A DNA stretch of 64,000 nucleotides from Salvia splendens (GCF_004379255.2 NC_056039.1:32315883-32379882), one strand, 5' to 3'; positions 1 to 12,241 are shown, counted from the stretch's first letter. The notes: generated by a model not told the origin, from the sequence alone. Made by a program: numbers and translations.

Positions 1-736
1 TAACTTATAACTTGGATATATTCGTAATTTAATATTTAAAATAATAATGATTTCAAATAACTACAGAGAGAATACAAGGAGGAAAAAAAATTTAGAAGTG
101 GATATTTTATGATAAATTGTACTCGTACTGTAATTTGTAATATCCATAAATGATTTCAAAGCAACCGTACAATGAAAAGAGGATTGAATTGCACGCTTGT
201 CTGAGCAAATTTCAAAAGACTCAGAAATATTGTGAAATGGACAAAACAAAATTAAAGTGGAGAGGGATGGCCATTTTATTTTTTGCTTTTTTATTAATTC
301 TTGCCTTAGAAAAGCTTACATTTTTTGTCGTCTATTGTAAATGAAATTTATGTCGTTGATATTTCAAATATAAAAAATCATATCGGTTCATAATTCTCAT
401 ACCAAACCTAATTCATCAAGCTTCATTCAACTTTTTTACGATACAAATTATAAGAAATATGATGAATATGACAGAAAATGATAATAAAACATCGATCATT
501 CATTTATATATTTATAATTAAATACGAATATGTATAAAATAATAATTAGAAGATGATAAACAAAGCATATATCTTGCTTCCATATATAACATAATAGTAG
601 TAGACATCTCAAAAGTTAATAATCTCTCTCAAGATTATGTCATGCATAAGTTCTAGCAGAATCAAAGGTACAAATAACTTAAGCAGCTGCTGCAAACCAG
701 TGCAATTGTCATATATTAGGAGTTTGCTGTGTTTCT
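1..736. other. AT-rich flank and probable 3' UTR of the HD-ZIP III gene
   Basis: No gene is seen in positions 1-600. The stretch just before 737 should hold the 3' untranslated region of the minus-strand HD-ZIP III gene. The short open frames here have no recognisable similarity and the composition is that of ordinary AT-rich intergenic DNA. Confidence 0.5.
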
Positions 737-3700
737 TTACACAAAAGACCAGTTCATGAACATGAAAGCTAGGCAGTGATTGGCATCTTCGTCGTTCAGG
801 ACCTTCCATGCGACGGCTTGCTCATACGAGACGGGCCTGCCCATGCTCGACACACAAACTCCCGCTGGCAGATAGGCAAAACCCTAAAAGAAATGCAACG
901 GTAGATATTGAATACACTCATCACAACTCACAAGGGGGGGAAACTAGTCAGTGAGTGGTAGCCGTACCTGCTGCATGATCTTGGAGAACTCCGAGAGGAG
1001 AATCTTACGACCGGCTTCATCTAGAATCTTATCCAGCATTATGTCCTGAAGGGCGACTAGGGTCGTCTCCAGCATGTCGAGCCCTGCCTGGTTTGCAAAT
1101 GTGAAAACTGCGGATGCCTGTCATTTTTATGAAAAAAACAGAGATGAATATAGAGATATAGAAAAGGTTTTAAAAAGTTAAACTAAAAGATAAGATGACT
1201 AACATTCATCTTAACACTGCAGCACATGATTGCGTCACTGTGGTGCCAAAGTTGTTTAAGAACGGCATCGCCTGCTTGTGAGTCTGCCTGAAGGAGTTCC
1301 CCACCGGTGTGCACACTGGGATATAATCATATAAGTTAGCAAGTTTAAATAAAAAAGCTCGTTCCTTGCGGCTCTTCTAAATATCCAGAGATAAAAAAGA
1401 TACCTATAGCTCCTGCATATCCACTGTGCCAATGTCACAGCCTCGGGTGAACCTGGGAGAGGCTTTGGTACCATATGTGAGCTGAGTTGAGACGGGGCTA
1501 TGGCCATAGCGACTCTTTGAACTGAGGCAACAATGCTTCGTACATATTGACGGGCCATAGCAGCAACGCTCTCTTGATAGTGATTTTCAAAAGTGAACTG
1601 GAACGCAATGGTTAGGACCGACCTAAGGTTCTGATTGCTCGTATCAGCTTCACCAGCTGAGCGAGGTCCACCATGTCCTACATCGAGGGCTGAAGCCAAG
1701 TCCAGTGTTCGATTTGCTGCAGGACCATCCTGTATCATAAAGATAATAGAATAATATATAAGAATAATGAGTTTGCACGGTTTCAACATGCAATTGACCG
1801 AGAGAAGCTAGGAAGGAGTAGCACCCAACTGATTTAGGTTCCAATGGAATGACACGGAACCCAGATGGAAGCAAAGGAGCATCATCACCAAATGATTCAT
1901 CGATCGGTGCAAAAACAAGCTGAGCACAAGCCCCAGTGGTTGTCTCATCAATCCCACTGCATAACTGCATGGCCACGGGATACATTCACGATATGAACAC
2001 CATAGTCAACACAATTTAGTAAATGACATCTACAAATCTGTTTTCCTATTGTCAGACCTGTAATAAGTACATATCTCTCGACAAAGCTATGTCTTCGGGG
2101 GAGAATGCATGGCCCTCCAGACGAACCACCTCCAGAAACTACATTTTGAAACCAATTATTCCATGAATTTCCATTGAGAGACAAAACAGACAGGCGCAGG
2201 AAAAAATGTGTTCATAAAAGTACCTCTTCATGCTCCACTGTCTGCGCCAGAGGTAAAATGACTTGGCTAATAGGAAATCCGCCAGGCTTTAAACACGGAA
2301 CTGCATAAGGACTAGCTTTAAGAGAAGCAGCCGAGTAAACATCAACGCCATAATCAGCCCACTCCGAACGATGCTCCCTTAGGAAGCGAACAAGCAAAGC
2401 AGGGGGTACATTCTGCATCAAATATATATTAGGGATGCTATTGAAACTATCCGTCTGGAGTGTAATAATAAGCTAGAACGTAGATAAGATATCGTGATGG
2501 CATTGGAAATGAAAAGCTGATGTAGATTACATAATTTCTTTGTCAAGAAAACGATAAACAAAACTGACCTGGAGAAGCATTGATGCCCGTGCACAGAGGA
2601 CTCCCCCAAATGTTGGGAGCATTGACAAATTGTTATATTGAGAACCAAGAAATTTGCTCGGGGAAGAGTTAATAGCAATGGTTACATCTTCCACTCCATC
2701 ACTGCTCATTATGGACCAACCATCATCAACAAATCCATTGACAGCATCATTAAATCCCCTAATGGTCATTCACCATAAGCAGGCAGCATCAGAAGAATAA
2801 TTGGAAGAAAATGGCATGAGATCATGGAAATGCATGAATGAGGTAAGCATTTTATAATAATTAATAGCGGAAGTCATTACTCACCTACACAACCTTTGAC
2901 TTAATGCCCTGAGAATGGCAGGTTGGCGACCACCTGAGTACTGGACCTCCCCACTGGTTTCTTGAGCTATTTGTCGTATGTGACGCAAAGCCTAAACATA
3001 CAGAATGAGTAATTTGTTACATAAACATGAACCAGTAAAGACACAAATGAAATGCGAGGCAGCTAACACTCACAGCCATAGTCATCTTCTGTGCTAGAAT
3101 TTTGGAAGATTCGTAGAGAGGCCTCAAAACTTCAGGAACACTGGAGGCCTGTTACAAATAAGCCCATGATATATGATACCAGTGAATGATGACAGGCAAA
3201 CATGTAAGCCTCCTAAACATTGTTGGTGAGTTCTTACATCAAAGTCAATGTGATCGACAATGTGGATAATTGATCCGCCACCCTCACAAGGTCGGATCAG
3301 GTACCCACTTGGTAGCATTTCAGATCTGACAAAGCAAGTAGCAGGGGGTCCAGTTGGACCACCAGTGGAAGATGTTAATGACCTCTCACAAATCTGCCAA
3401 GAAAAGATTATGCTGTCATTAAAGGCAACACCTGCTGATGGCACACAAATGTTTGAGACTCACCTCATTTGATGTTTAATAAGAGAAAATTAATAAGAAA
3501 TTGCAGAAAATGGGTAAGTGCTAGGATTAGATACCACTAGACTGCCATCCTCCAAGCTAGTAATATATCTTAGCGTCCAAAAGTCACGAGCAGATGCCAA
3601 AGTTGTTGGTGCATATACCTATGGATCAGAGTGGATTTATTTAACATTTTATGAAGCTGTTATTCTATATAAATTGCCTGAGGCCAAAGCTACACAGAAC

Positions 3701-5970
3701 AGCATACAGACTTCCATCACAGCAATTGTACCTGCATATATACAAGCTCTATAGTCCCTCCGTTTCCTGTGGGAATTGCACTTGCTACATCAAGGCAACG
3801 GCAGTCACGGAACCAAGAGAGACGATCTTTAAGAATTTCAGCAACCTACAAAAGGAATGTTAGTCTGAGTAGAATTTCAAATGGGGAAGGCCACAGATGA
3901 TGGGCAATATAATGAAATTTGATTACTACCTTCGTGGGTTCAAGACTCACGAGGCCACAGGCTCGTGCTGCAACCCCACTACAATTGCGGGAAACAGCAA
4001 CGATGCCAATAGAATCCGGACCAGGCTGCACACGTGATATAAGAGATGTTACCACGTAAAGCTGAGAAAGAAATAGAAGACAAACCAAAGAATTAAAATA
4101 TATTTACCTTCATCCCAATCATCTGTACCCAGTCGACAGCAGTTCCGGTAGCCTTACCAAGGAACTCTGCCAGGGTCTCCTCAGCAATTGCGAGAAGACT
4201 ACAAAGCCACAATCAAACATACAAAAGATTAAACAAATGATAAAGAAGCAAAAGCAGTTCAAACTTGTCGGACCGCCAACACATATGCAATGTAAAAACA
4301 TCCAAAATAATAAGGAAGCAGTAAGGTAATTACCCAGCTGGGCTATTAGCATCCCTCTGAGGATGCTGAGGAGTTGGGTTTTGCTGTTGTTGCTGACCAC
4401 TCATAACCACCGAGTCACAGCTAGTATCAGTGGTCGAGTTAACCTGTTAAAACACGAGTAGATAAGTTTAAATAACATAATGACATGACACAAAAGCCAA
4501 CTGGTTACATTATTAAAGTAATGTAACATAAACAAAACAAAAAAATATTACTACTAACTTACGGTGTGGAGCTGCTGACGCATGTAACCATTTTCATAAA
4601 CCAGATGTGAGACCTGGTTCTGAAGGCGATCATTCTCTTCCATAAGCAGCTTGTTCATGGCAGTCAGCTTCCTATTAACAGTCTGGAGGCGAGATGATTC
4701 TTTCCTCTGTTTCTCCCGGCATCTACAAAAGACAAAACAAGGAAGTTGTTCATTGTGTAATGCAACTAAAATTAGATTGCATACAGAATGTTTTTTTTTT
4801 CAAAATCCCACACATAAGAGAAGCTAATGAATGCAAAAAAACAAAATTACCAATAATCTGATTGGTATAGTTTATTAATAAATGTATCATGAATAATCAA
4901 CCTAGCAGTCAGACATGATGAAAACAAAACAACTCTGTGTACTCCATCTACTGAACATTCAATAAAGAACGAGCATTTACAGTCTAACAATACTAATTGC
5001 ATCCAGAACAAGCGAGCTCGAAAACCTAAAAATTAATGTTTAAAAGTCGTTTAAAAAGCAAAACCTGAAAAGTAAACTTCTTAATGATGACTACCAACTG
5101 GAAAACTGAGTAGTGTTCAACCCTGGAGAGAGATCTGAAGGATATTTATTGTATTCATTGAATTAAGAATCTACTAAGGAAAGGGACAGGAAGTGAAGAT
5201 AAAGCAACTAATAACATGACTCTTATGATGATGAAGGCCCATCTGAAACATATTGACTGAGCACTAAGATGTCAAATGGCACAAATTTCAGCCACAGATT
5301 TCATGAAAATTCAGAGATTATCCGCCGTGTAAAAAGTTCTTAAGCGAGAAAGCAATCCAATTTCACCTCCCAATTCGATTAGCTAAAAGACTAATATGAG
5401 CCCTCAAAATTTTCTACAGAATACTAAGTTATTTTGTGTCATTCTTCAATTTCAGGTGTTCAAAAATAAATTGAAACCCGACATTTTTTGGAGAAGAGCT
5501 GAGAAAAACTTTAAGGTTTGGAGCCAGAAGAAAAAAAAATATAGTAACTCTTGTTTACCAATTTTTTTTCCCAAAATACTAAATCTAATTGAGGAAGATG
5601 AATAAGCAAAAAATAACTACATCATTCCAAAAGAAACCCAACGATGAAAAAAAAACACAAAGCACTTTTCCAAATCCGTCAAAAAACTCCACACTCATGT
5701 CCCAGTTCCCAACAGCCTTGAGAAACATGTGTACCTGCGGTTCTGAAACCAGACTTTGATTTGTTTAGGTTCAATGTTAGAAAGAATGGGGCACTCCCTA
5801 ATGAGCTGCTGCCTCCTCAAAGAACTAGGCTTGGGGCATTCAGCATAAACCCTCTCGAGCGCATCAACTTGCTCCGGCGTGTACCTCACATACTTGCTCG
5901 CATCCAATTGCTGCTGATGCTTGCTACTGCCGCTGCTGTTACTACTGTCCCTGTGCATAGAAAGCGCCAT
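737..5970 (-). CDS. PHB/PHV-like: Class III HD-ZIP transcription factor, PHABULOSA/PHAVOLUTA type
   Basis: Encodes a nuclear transcription factor of the family that sets adaxial (upper) organ identity, meristem and vascular patterning. I read 18 coding exons on the minus strand: 5735-5970, 4563-4722, 4334-4443, 4108-4198, 3930-4025, 3732-3845, 3535-3618, 3238-3393, 3074-3148, 2885-2991, 2569-2758, 2224-2412, 2058-2138, 1830-1964, 1404-1729, 1204-1315, 968-1117, 737-883. They join in phase to about 852 codons, the usual family length. Order of domains: homeodomain (about residues 26-87, with WFQNRR), leucine zipper, START lipid-binding domain, and a C-terminal MEKHLA domain ending in NWSFV. 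Within the family, segments such as TGGPTGPP and the CAQLVFAPIDESF region fit the PHB/PHV branch better than REVOLUTA or CORONA/ATHB8. The ATG at 5970 is chosen because the upstream in-frame codon at 5979 is GTG. The donor after exon 14 (gttggg) is weak, but phase supports it. A split miR165/166 site lies at the exon 4/5 junction. Confidence 0.95.
4016..4118 (-). promoter_or_regulatory. miR165/166 target site split by an intron
   Basis: In the spliced minus-strand message the end of exon 4 (TTGGGATGAAG, 4108-4118) joins the start of exon 5 (CCTGGTCCGG, 4016-4025), making the 21-nt site complementary to miR165/166. An 82-nt intron (4026-4107) separates the halves. The site codes for the GMKPGPD stretch in the START domain. 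In HD-ZIP III genes generally, this microRNA removes the transcript from the abaxial side. Only spliced RNA carries the full site. Confidence 0.93.
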
Positions 5971-6044
5971 CCGAAACACCCCCGCAGAAAGACTGAATCT
6001 TTGGTCGTTGGGAAGAAAAGTAATGGCGGTTTAGATGGTTGCAT
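5886..6044 (-). other. Upstream ORF overlapping the HD-ZIP III start codon
   Basis: An ATG at 6044 opens a 52-codon frame that runs past the main start at 5970, in a different frame, and stops with TGA at 5886-5888. If the transcript starts upstream of 6044, which is likely given the long pyrimidine-rich leader, this overlapping uORF would limit translation of the main frame. The peptide has no recognised similarity. Confidence 0.5.
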
Positions 6045-6811
6045 GAACCGGCAGGCTCTCTTCACACAGAGAGCCTACTCTCTCACTCATCAAGATTGTG
6101 GCTTTTGTGTCTTGGTTATCTTCTCTTTCCTAGACCAAAGAAGAGAGAGATATAGTCATATAGAGGAGAGCAAGGCAGGAGAAGGACTGGTGTTTTTTAT
6201 TGGAACAGAGGTCCCTTGGTTTTTATCCAAGACCCCAATCTCGAGCAGAGAAAGTGAAATTTGGAGAGAGAGAGAGAGAGTATACTAAACAGTGAGATAA
6301 GAGGGTAGATAAAGTCAGTCACAAAACCAAGCCACAGGACACAGGAAAAAGAAAAAGAAAGAGAGGGAATTTCAGAAGGAAGGAAACAAAAACCAGAAAC
6401 CAGAAACAAGAAACAAAAAACAAAAAAGAAAACAATAGACTAATTCCGATGCAAAAAAACGCCAATAATTTGGACGAATTGATCAAAAAACGATTACTTC
6501 AACGAGTTGCAGAGGTAAAAGGGGTTAAAATCGTTGAGGAAAGGCCAGATTTTTTTCAGTCTGAAATTGAAAAGCTGGGTGAGTAATATCAGCAAACACG
6601 TTCAATGCAATCAAGTGAGGTGCATATAATGATTTATTAAGAAAGGGTATTCGGATTTACTGGAAATTGGGAAGTAAAAAAAACTGCACAAACATGGAAA
6701 TATTAAAGAAACACTGAACAGTGAAAAGATTGAAGATAGTAAATAGAAGGCAGAAGGGATGACTTTATGGGAAGCAGACTGGCAGCCCCATTTTTGGACA
6801 AGTAGAGCTTA
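5971..6811 (-). promoter_or_regulatory. 5' leader and promoter region of the HD-ZIP III gene
   Basis: Reading the minus strand, this region is rich in CT tracts (for example the GA run on plus at 6265-6279), typical of long plant 5' leaders. No transcription start can be assigned from sequence alone. The distal end is bordered by the PIF/Harbinger element starting at 6812, so that transposon sits less than 0.9 kb upstream of the start codon. Confidence 0.5.
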
Positions 6812-8838
6812 GACCATCCACAACGCGTCTCGCGCCGGGCTCGCGTCTCGTCTCGGAGAGACGAGACCCCCGCGAGACGCATTGCAGCGTCCATCTCGTC
6901 TCCAGCTCGCGACCGTCTCGCCGCGTAGCTCGTCTCGGCGAGACACGAGACGAGATGTCTCGCCACGCGCTAGGGACACATGGCACGTCCCCATGCGTGC
7001 GTGACGCCCACTCGCTGGCCCGCGAGTGGGCGTCGTCACTGATGACGCAATAATTCATTTTTTTTTAAAAAAAATCGATTTTTAATAAAAATTTTTTTTT
7101 TTTTCAAACGGTAATATTACCGTTAAATATTTATTTTCATTTTTTAAATTTTTAATTTTTTTACTCTATAAATAATTCTATTCCATACTCATTTCAAACA
7201 CAAACACACATCTATTCCTCTCAAATCCTCTCTATCATTCCAATTTCCATCTTCAATCAACTCAAACAAATGGATCCTTTTGAGCAAATGCGCCAATTAA
7301 TGGAACAATCACTCGAAGAAGATCGACGACGAGAGGCGGAGGAAGCCGCACCACCCCCACGACGCTCCCGGAAGTACATCAATCGGAACCGGGAGGAAGC
7401 CGCCGCACGGTTAGTACGCGACTACTTCTGCGATAACCCGATTTGGGGAGATACCTATTTCCGTCGCCGTTTCCGCATGCGGAAACCGCTATTTCTCCAC
7501 ATAGCGAATACTTTGGCGGCCAGGGAGGAGTTCTTCCGAGAAGGGTTCGACGCGGTCGGTCGTCCCAGCCACACGACGCTGCAGAAATGTACTGCAGCCA
7601 TCCGGCAGCTTGCGACTGGACAAACGACCGACATATTCGACGAATACCTGCACATCGGAGACAGCACTGGGCGCTTGTGCTTGCTCAACTTCTGCAGAGG
7701 CGTCCGGGCAGCCTTCAGTGACGAATTTCTCCGGAGGCCAACCACGGAGGATTGTCAGTTCCTCCTCAACCTGCACGAACAAGTGCACGGATTCCCCGGG
7801 ATGCTTGGCAGTGTCGATTGCATGCACTGGCAATGGAAGAATTGCCCGGTGGCTTGGAGGGGTTCCTACACGAGCGGCCACAAAGGCACCCACCCAACCG
7901 TTGTACTCGAGGCCGTTGCCGACTACCGACTTTGGATCTGGCACGCGTACTTCGGGGTCCCTGGCTCGAACAACGACGTAAACGTGCTCCAACAGTCCGA
8001 CCTCTTTACCGAAGTTTTGGATGGTAAAGCGCCGGCCATCAACTTCGTCGCCAACAACCGGCGGTATAAAATGGGGTACTATCTCGCCGACGGCATCTAC
8101 CCGAAGTGGCCGACCTTCGTGAAGACGTGCGGCAGGCCAGCGAACCCAAAGCAGGCTCTTTTTGCGCAGAAGCAGGAGGCTGCGCGCAAGGATGTGGAGA
8201 GGGCGTTCGGGGTTCTCCAAGCGCGCTTCAACATCATCAAAGCCCCGGCTCGTTCGTGGTTCATGGAGAGCATGGTCGACATCATGTATACGTGCATAAT
8301 CTTGCACAACATGATTGTCCGAGACGAAGGACCCGATGCCGGAAATTGGTTCGACCCTGAATCCCCCGGAAGCTCAACCGCAAGTAGTCCGCCGCGAAGT
8401 GGAGCGCATCCATCTATACAAGAACGGTTGGCTATTCGGGCAAGGACACGCGACTCTAGCGCCCACACCCAACTCCAAGAGGATCTAATTGAGCACATTT
8501 GGGAAAACTTTGGCGGAGAAGATTAAATTATGTCATTTTTATTTTTTTAGAATTTTAATTATGTCTTCGTTTTTTTTAATGTTAAGTTGTAATATTGTTT
8601 TAATTTTAATAAAGTGTGTTTGTTTAAATTGAATTGGGTTTTAAAAAAAATTATAAATTAAATTGAATGAATAGTAATTAAGAGACGGTATAGAGACGGT
8701 TAAGAGACGGAGCGTTGCAGGTTCCGTCTCTTAGTTAAGAGATGGAGGAAAAAAGGACAGTGGGGCCCTCAAATAGTGCTCAAATAGTAGTTAAGAGACG
8801 GTGTAAGAGACGGTATAGAGACAGCGTTGTGGATGGCC
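6812..8838 (+). mobile_element. Complete PIF/Harbinger element carrying transposase only
   Basis: The ends are inverted copies: GACCATCCACAACGC at the left and the complement of GGCCATCCACAACGC at the right (14 of 15 match). Both are flanked by TTA (6809-6811 and 8839-8841), the target duplication typical of PIF/Harbinger. The element is 2027 bp. The left subterminal zone (about 6826-6965) is GC-rich and full of CGAGACG-like motifs in both orientations. It contains one long gene, the transposase at 7270-8526. No Myb/SANT-like ORF1 is present, although autonomous plant PIF/Pong elements usually carry one. Confidence 0.93.
7270..8526 (+). CDS. PIF/Harbinger DDE transposase, open reading frame intact
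   Basis: 418 codons, single exon, with a DDE_4/plant transposon protein domain. Candidate catalytic residues are D183 (in GSVDCMHWQWKNCP), D236 (in PGSNNDVNVL) and E310 (in DVERAFGVLQ). The N-terminal part has the RRRFRM and QKCTAAIRQLA stretches shared with the broken copy at 24933-26017. The ATG at 7270 follows a TATA-like CTATAAATA near 7166, about 100 bp upstream, so the gene has its own plausible promoter. No stop or frameshift is present, which suggests recent activity or selection. Known family members cut and paste DNA, usually together with a Myb-like ORF1 protein. Whether this copy is expressed or active is not visible. Confidence 0.93.
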   Translation: MDPFEQMRQLMEQSLEEDRRREAEEAAPPPRRSRKYINRNREEAAARLVRDYFCDNPIWGDTYFRRRFRMRKPLFLHIANTLAAREEFFREGFDAVGRPSHTTLQKCTAAIRQLATGQTTDIFDEYLHIGDSTGRLCLLNFCRGVRAAFSDEFLRRPTTEDCQFLLNLHEQVHGFPGMLGSVDCMHWQWKNCPVAWRGSYTSGHKGTHPTVVLEAVADYRLWIWHAYFGVPGSNNDVNVLQQSDLFTEVLDGKAPAINFVANNRRYKMGYYLADGIYPKWPTFVKTCGRPANPKQALFAQKQEAARKDVERAFGVLQARFNIIKAPARSWFMESMVDIMYTCIILHNMIVRDEGPDAGNWFDPESPGSSTASSPPRSGAHPSIQERLAIRARTRDSSAHTQLQEDLIEHIWENFGGED

Positions 8839-9785
8839 TTATAGCTGGTAAACCTGTAGCTTCCCTTCATGGGGAAAAAATATTAGTAATTCAAATTAAG
8901 TAATTCATGAGGTGTACTGTATTTGAAAAAAAATTTGTTGGAGTATAAATGTAATTGTACATATAAATTGGGCATTCAAATACCAAATTTAATTGAATTT
9001 TTTGACCAAATTTTGACTTTTTTCACCAAATTTTGAAGTTACGAGACAATCCATAATATGACCATAATTCATAATTTTCGACAATTTAGTCTAATTAATA
9101 AACTAGTTTTGGGTAGATCATCACGCAAATTGTATATAAAGGTGGGCCAGTCCAAGGATATTACAATAACTTCATGGGCCCACAGGCCCACATGCTTCGA
9201 TCCACAAAGAATGCTGCAAAAGCCTTTCAAAATATTTCTAATTCTATTTGTATTATGATTAATAAATAAAGGTAGTCATTTTATGATTATTATTTTAAGT
9301 TCAATTATATAAGAAAATAAATAGATAAAAGATCCATTATAATTAAAAAAATAAATCGCTAACTCAGCTTTTCTAGTTTTAGAAAGTTACTCTATATCCT
9401 CTCATAAATAGTACTACTATTAATGTTTTCCACGCTTATATTTAAATTATTTAACACATACTCCATATCTGTAGTATTGCATATTGAATAATGGAAATAC
9501 GTAGGAATTAATTATTGATGTCCCAGCATGCTTCCACAAACATGATATCATTATTACGCTTTCATGCACTAATTTTTTTGTTGGGAATGGGACCCACGAG
9601 ACACTAACATATGTATAAAATTTTAAATTAATCACATTAATTCTCCTAATTATAAGTGTTCACATTGGTAGATTCCTCGTATAAGATCCATGTCAATTGC
9701 TCTCCACAGCCCCTACAACATTGGAACATCATAGTTGTTAGTATTATATATGAGTGTGTTTGATTCAAGTATACTCTAGTTATAT

Positions 9786-9845
9786 AAATAAAATAAAATA
9801 AAATAAAATAAAATAAAATAAAATAAAATAAAATAAAATAAAATA
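9786..9845. repeat. Microsatellite, unit AAATA
   Basis: About eleven to twelve uninterrupted copies of a five-base AAATA/TAAAA unit. Uninterrupted arrays like this are usually variable in length between individuals. Confidence 0.95.
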
Positions 9846-10435
9846 TTATGAAGTTATGGTATATATAATTATATATGTAACTTGTTATATGTATGTATTT
9901 TGAATTTTTTTATTTTTAGTATGGCGACCCGTTGACAATTTGTTCATGATGGAGATGAAGTGCCACGGGGCTTTTCACAAAAGTTAGAAGGCAAATGTTT
10001 TAAATATTTTAGAATAAAAGGGTCATATTAGAGGGGAAAAAACTATAGATTAGTGGGAAAGTCGAGATTAAATAAGGCAAACTTTAAGTGAAATCAATAT
10101 GAAAATAAGGGAAGATATAGAAGCATGTGACCGCTATAAACAGTGGAATAAATAGGCATTTTTCATGGTTTGTTGGTTACTTAGCAATGATTATACTATG
10201 AAGGCTACGTTAATAGTTTCGGTATTCATTCGATTAAATTTTGAAAATTAATAATCAAAGTAAGAAATTTAAAGTTAATGTATGATATTTAATGGATAAA
10301 ATTATTGCAAACAATGAAACTTGAAAATAACTTAGAATCGTGTGAAATGATGTGATTTTGGAGGCTTGAAGATTACTCCTTTTTACTAGTACTAGGTTTG
10401 ATAGAGCTTGATTAACTCTTTTATAAAAATTAATA

Positions 10436-10652
10436 TTTCGTCTAAAAAACAGAATCTTATTTTATCATTTTAGAGTGTTCCTAAAAAATAGTCTCATTTC
10501 TATAAATTGAAAGTTTCTTTTTCATACTTTATCCACTTTTTTCTCTATTTCTTTTACTTTACCTATTTTTTCTCATTCCCTATTACTTTATTAATTTCTC
10601 ATTAAAATTAGTATCATCCACAAATGAGACTATTTTTTATAAACGAAGGGAG
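10436..10652. mobile_element. Stowaway-like MITE remnant
   Basis: The right end reads ACGAAGGGAGTA, a degenerate form of the common Stowaway terminus, and the interior alternates pyrimidine-rich and purine-rich arms capable of folding. The left end (near ATTTCGTCTAAAAAACAG) is decayed, so the boundary is approximate. Confidence 0.5.
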
Positions 10653-11270
10653 TAGTTATTAATTAAAATCAACACACAGGATATAATACATGAAAATGTT
10701 TGCCACCACCACATATATATTCAATTGTGCTCTCCCTTAAAAGAATCCTAAGAGGTAAGAAAAAGCAATTGATCTTTAGATTTCTCACTAGGTTGACATT
10801 TTGAATAAAGTGTTTCACATTTGCAAAAGCATCCAAAGTAGTGTGTGAGAGAGTTAGTTGTCAATATTATTAGTAATGTTTTTATTATGTTTTATAAAGT
10901 TATAGTATTACATTGTGGGTGACTAGTGGATGCTTGGATGAATAATATTGATGAAACGATGTAAACAATTTGGAATGGTGAGGTATAGTTAATATGTAAC
11001 TGAAACTTATCGTATATAAATAATAAAAGAGACACATAATTGACTTTTATGGTTATAGCTCTTCAATAATAAATCTATCACTACCCATTTATTATCATGT
11101 ACTGTACTAATCAGTATCCAAGTTAATAAATAACACAGTGCAAAAAAAATGGCGTGACCCTGATCGCCAGATCATTATTATTTTAGAGTATCTTTTTAAT
11201 AACATAGTAATATAGTTTAGGGTAAAACAATAAAATTCACATTATATTTAATTTAATTTAATGAAGGGAA

Positions 11271-11972
11271 AATATTGTGTGTCGGGCCACATATGGGCCA
11301 GGCCCACTTGTTAATGTCCCCATATCGCAATCTGATTGCGTGATTTAGCAAAATTAAAGACAAAAGTGCTAGTCGCTTGCAGCCGAAAAGCGCTGTGGCT
11401 CTCCTTTCCTCATGCACCAAAAGCGTGTTTCCTCTCTAGACAGAGAGTTGTGCTATTCGAAACCCCACCATCCACCTGTCTCCCTCTTTCTTAAATTTTC
11501 CATGACTTTGCTTCCTTTTTACATCTCCCTTTCTCTCTCATGCACATATATGATAAGAAACACACATTGTAATTCATACATATTTCAAGGAATAGACAGA
11601 GGAGAGAGTGGGGCCATGTTTTTGAAATTATAGTTAGTTGTAAAGGTGAAGAAGAGCCATGAGGGATGGTAGAGAACAGAAAGAAAAACTTTATGGTAGT
11701 AATAATAATAGCATAAAATCATGGTATAATACTTTGCCTGCCATCATTATGAGTGATACCAAAGATTATGAATTTTATTTGTCAACCTTGGCATAAATGG
11801 AACAAAAAGTAACCCAATATTATGGTTGAGAGTGACTCTTCAAGTTATCAACCCATCCAACATTCTAGCTCCCAACCCCCTAACTAATTGCATTTTTATT
11901 TAGTTACATTTTTCCCATAAAAGATTAATAATGGTACAAGGATTGTGATCATAGTGACTCGAACTAACAGTG
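11271..11972. other. Intergenic, with clustered GGCCCA/TGGGCC motifs
   Basis: Near 11283-11310 several GGGCCA/GGCCCA motifs occur close together, followed by a pyrimidine-rich stretch (about 11400-11540). This resembles a plant promoter and leader, but no coding region follows. It may be the relic of a lost gene or a non-coding transcription unit. The 73-codon frame at 11412 has no recognised similarity. Confidence 0.3.
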
Positions 11973-12236
11973 TGATACGAGCATTATTAGTTAGAGAAAT
12001 TATGATTTGCATATCTTTTCCATATTTTTGTTTTCTTGTTCATTAAGTTAGTTATTAACATTATAAATAAGAGTTATTGTAATCATGTGAGAAATCTATC
12101 AAGAATATCAATATTATCGTTCATTCTATTCTCCAAGTGAGAAAACCCATCTTGTACGGGCATTTGCCCGCGACAGACATTTATCGATCGCCAATCTACG
12201 GACGCCGATCAGCCCGATAGGAGGTTTATCCTATCA
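11973..12236 (+). mobile_element. Solo LTR (264 bp)
   Basis: Begins TGATACGAGC and ends CCTATCA, with near-identical 5-bp flanks CAGTG (11968-11972) and CATTG (12237-12241), differing at one base. It contains a promoter-like TTATAAATAAG. The same LTR family recurs at 39112-39387. No internal retrotransposon sequence is present, so it is read as a solo LTR left by recombination. Confidence 0.72.
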
Positions 12237-12241
12237 CATTG

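Larger units (their letters stand above)
8842..11270. other. AT-rich intergenic region
   Basis: No convincing gene. It contains a 5-bp microsatellite near 9786-9845 and a Stowaway-like remnant near 10436-10652, listed separately. Short open frames show no recognisable domain. Confidence 0.6.

Noticed and set aside
5971..5979. Start of the HD-ZIP III protein three codons further upstream
   Set aside because: The codon at 5977-5979 is GTG on the minus strand; the ATG at 5970 gives the expected family N-terminus and length.
7489..8307. Long antisense open frame inside the transposase gene
   Set aside because: It mirrors the GC-rich coding strand and has no domain of its own.
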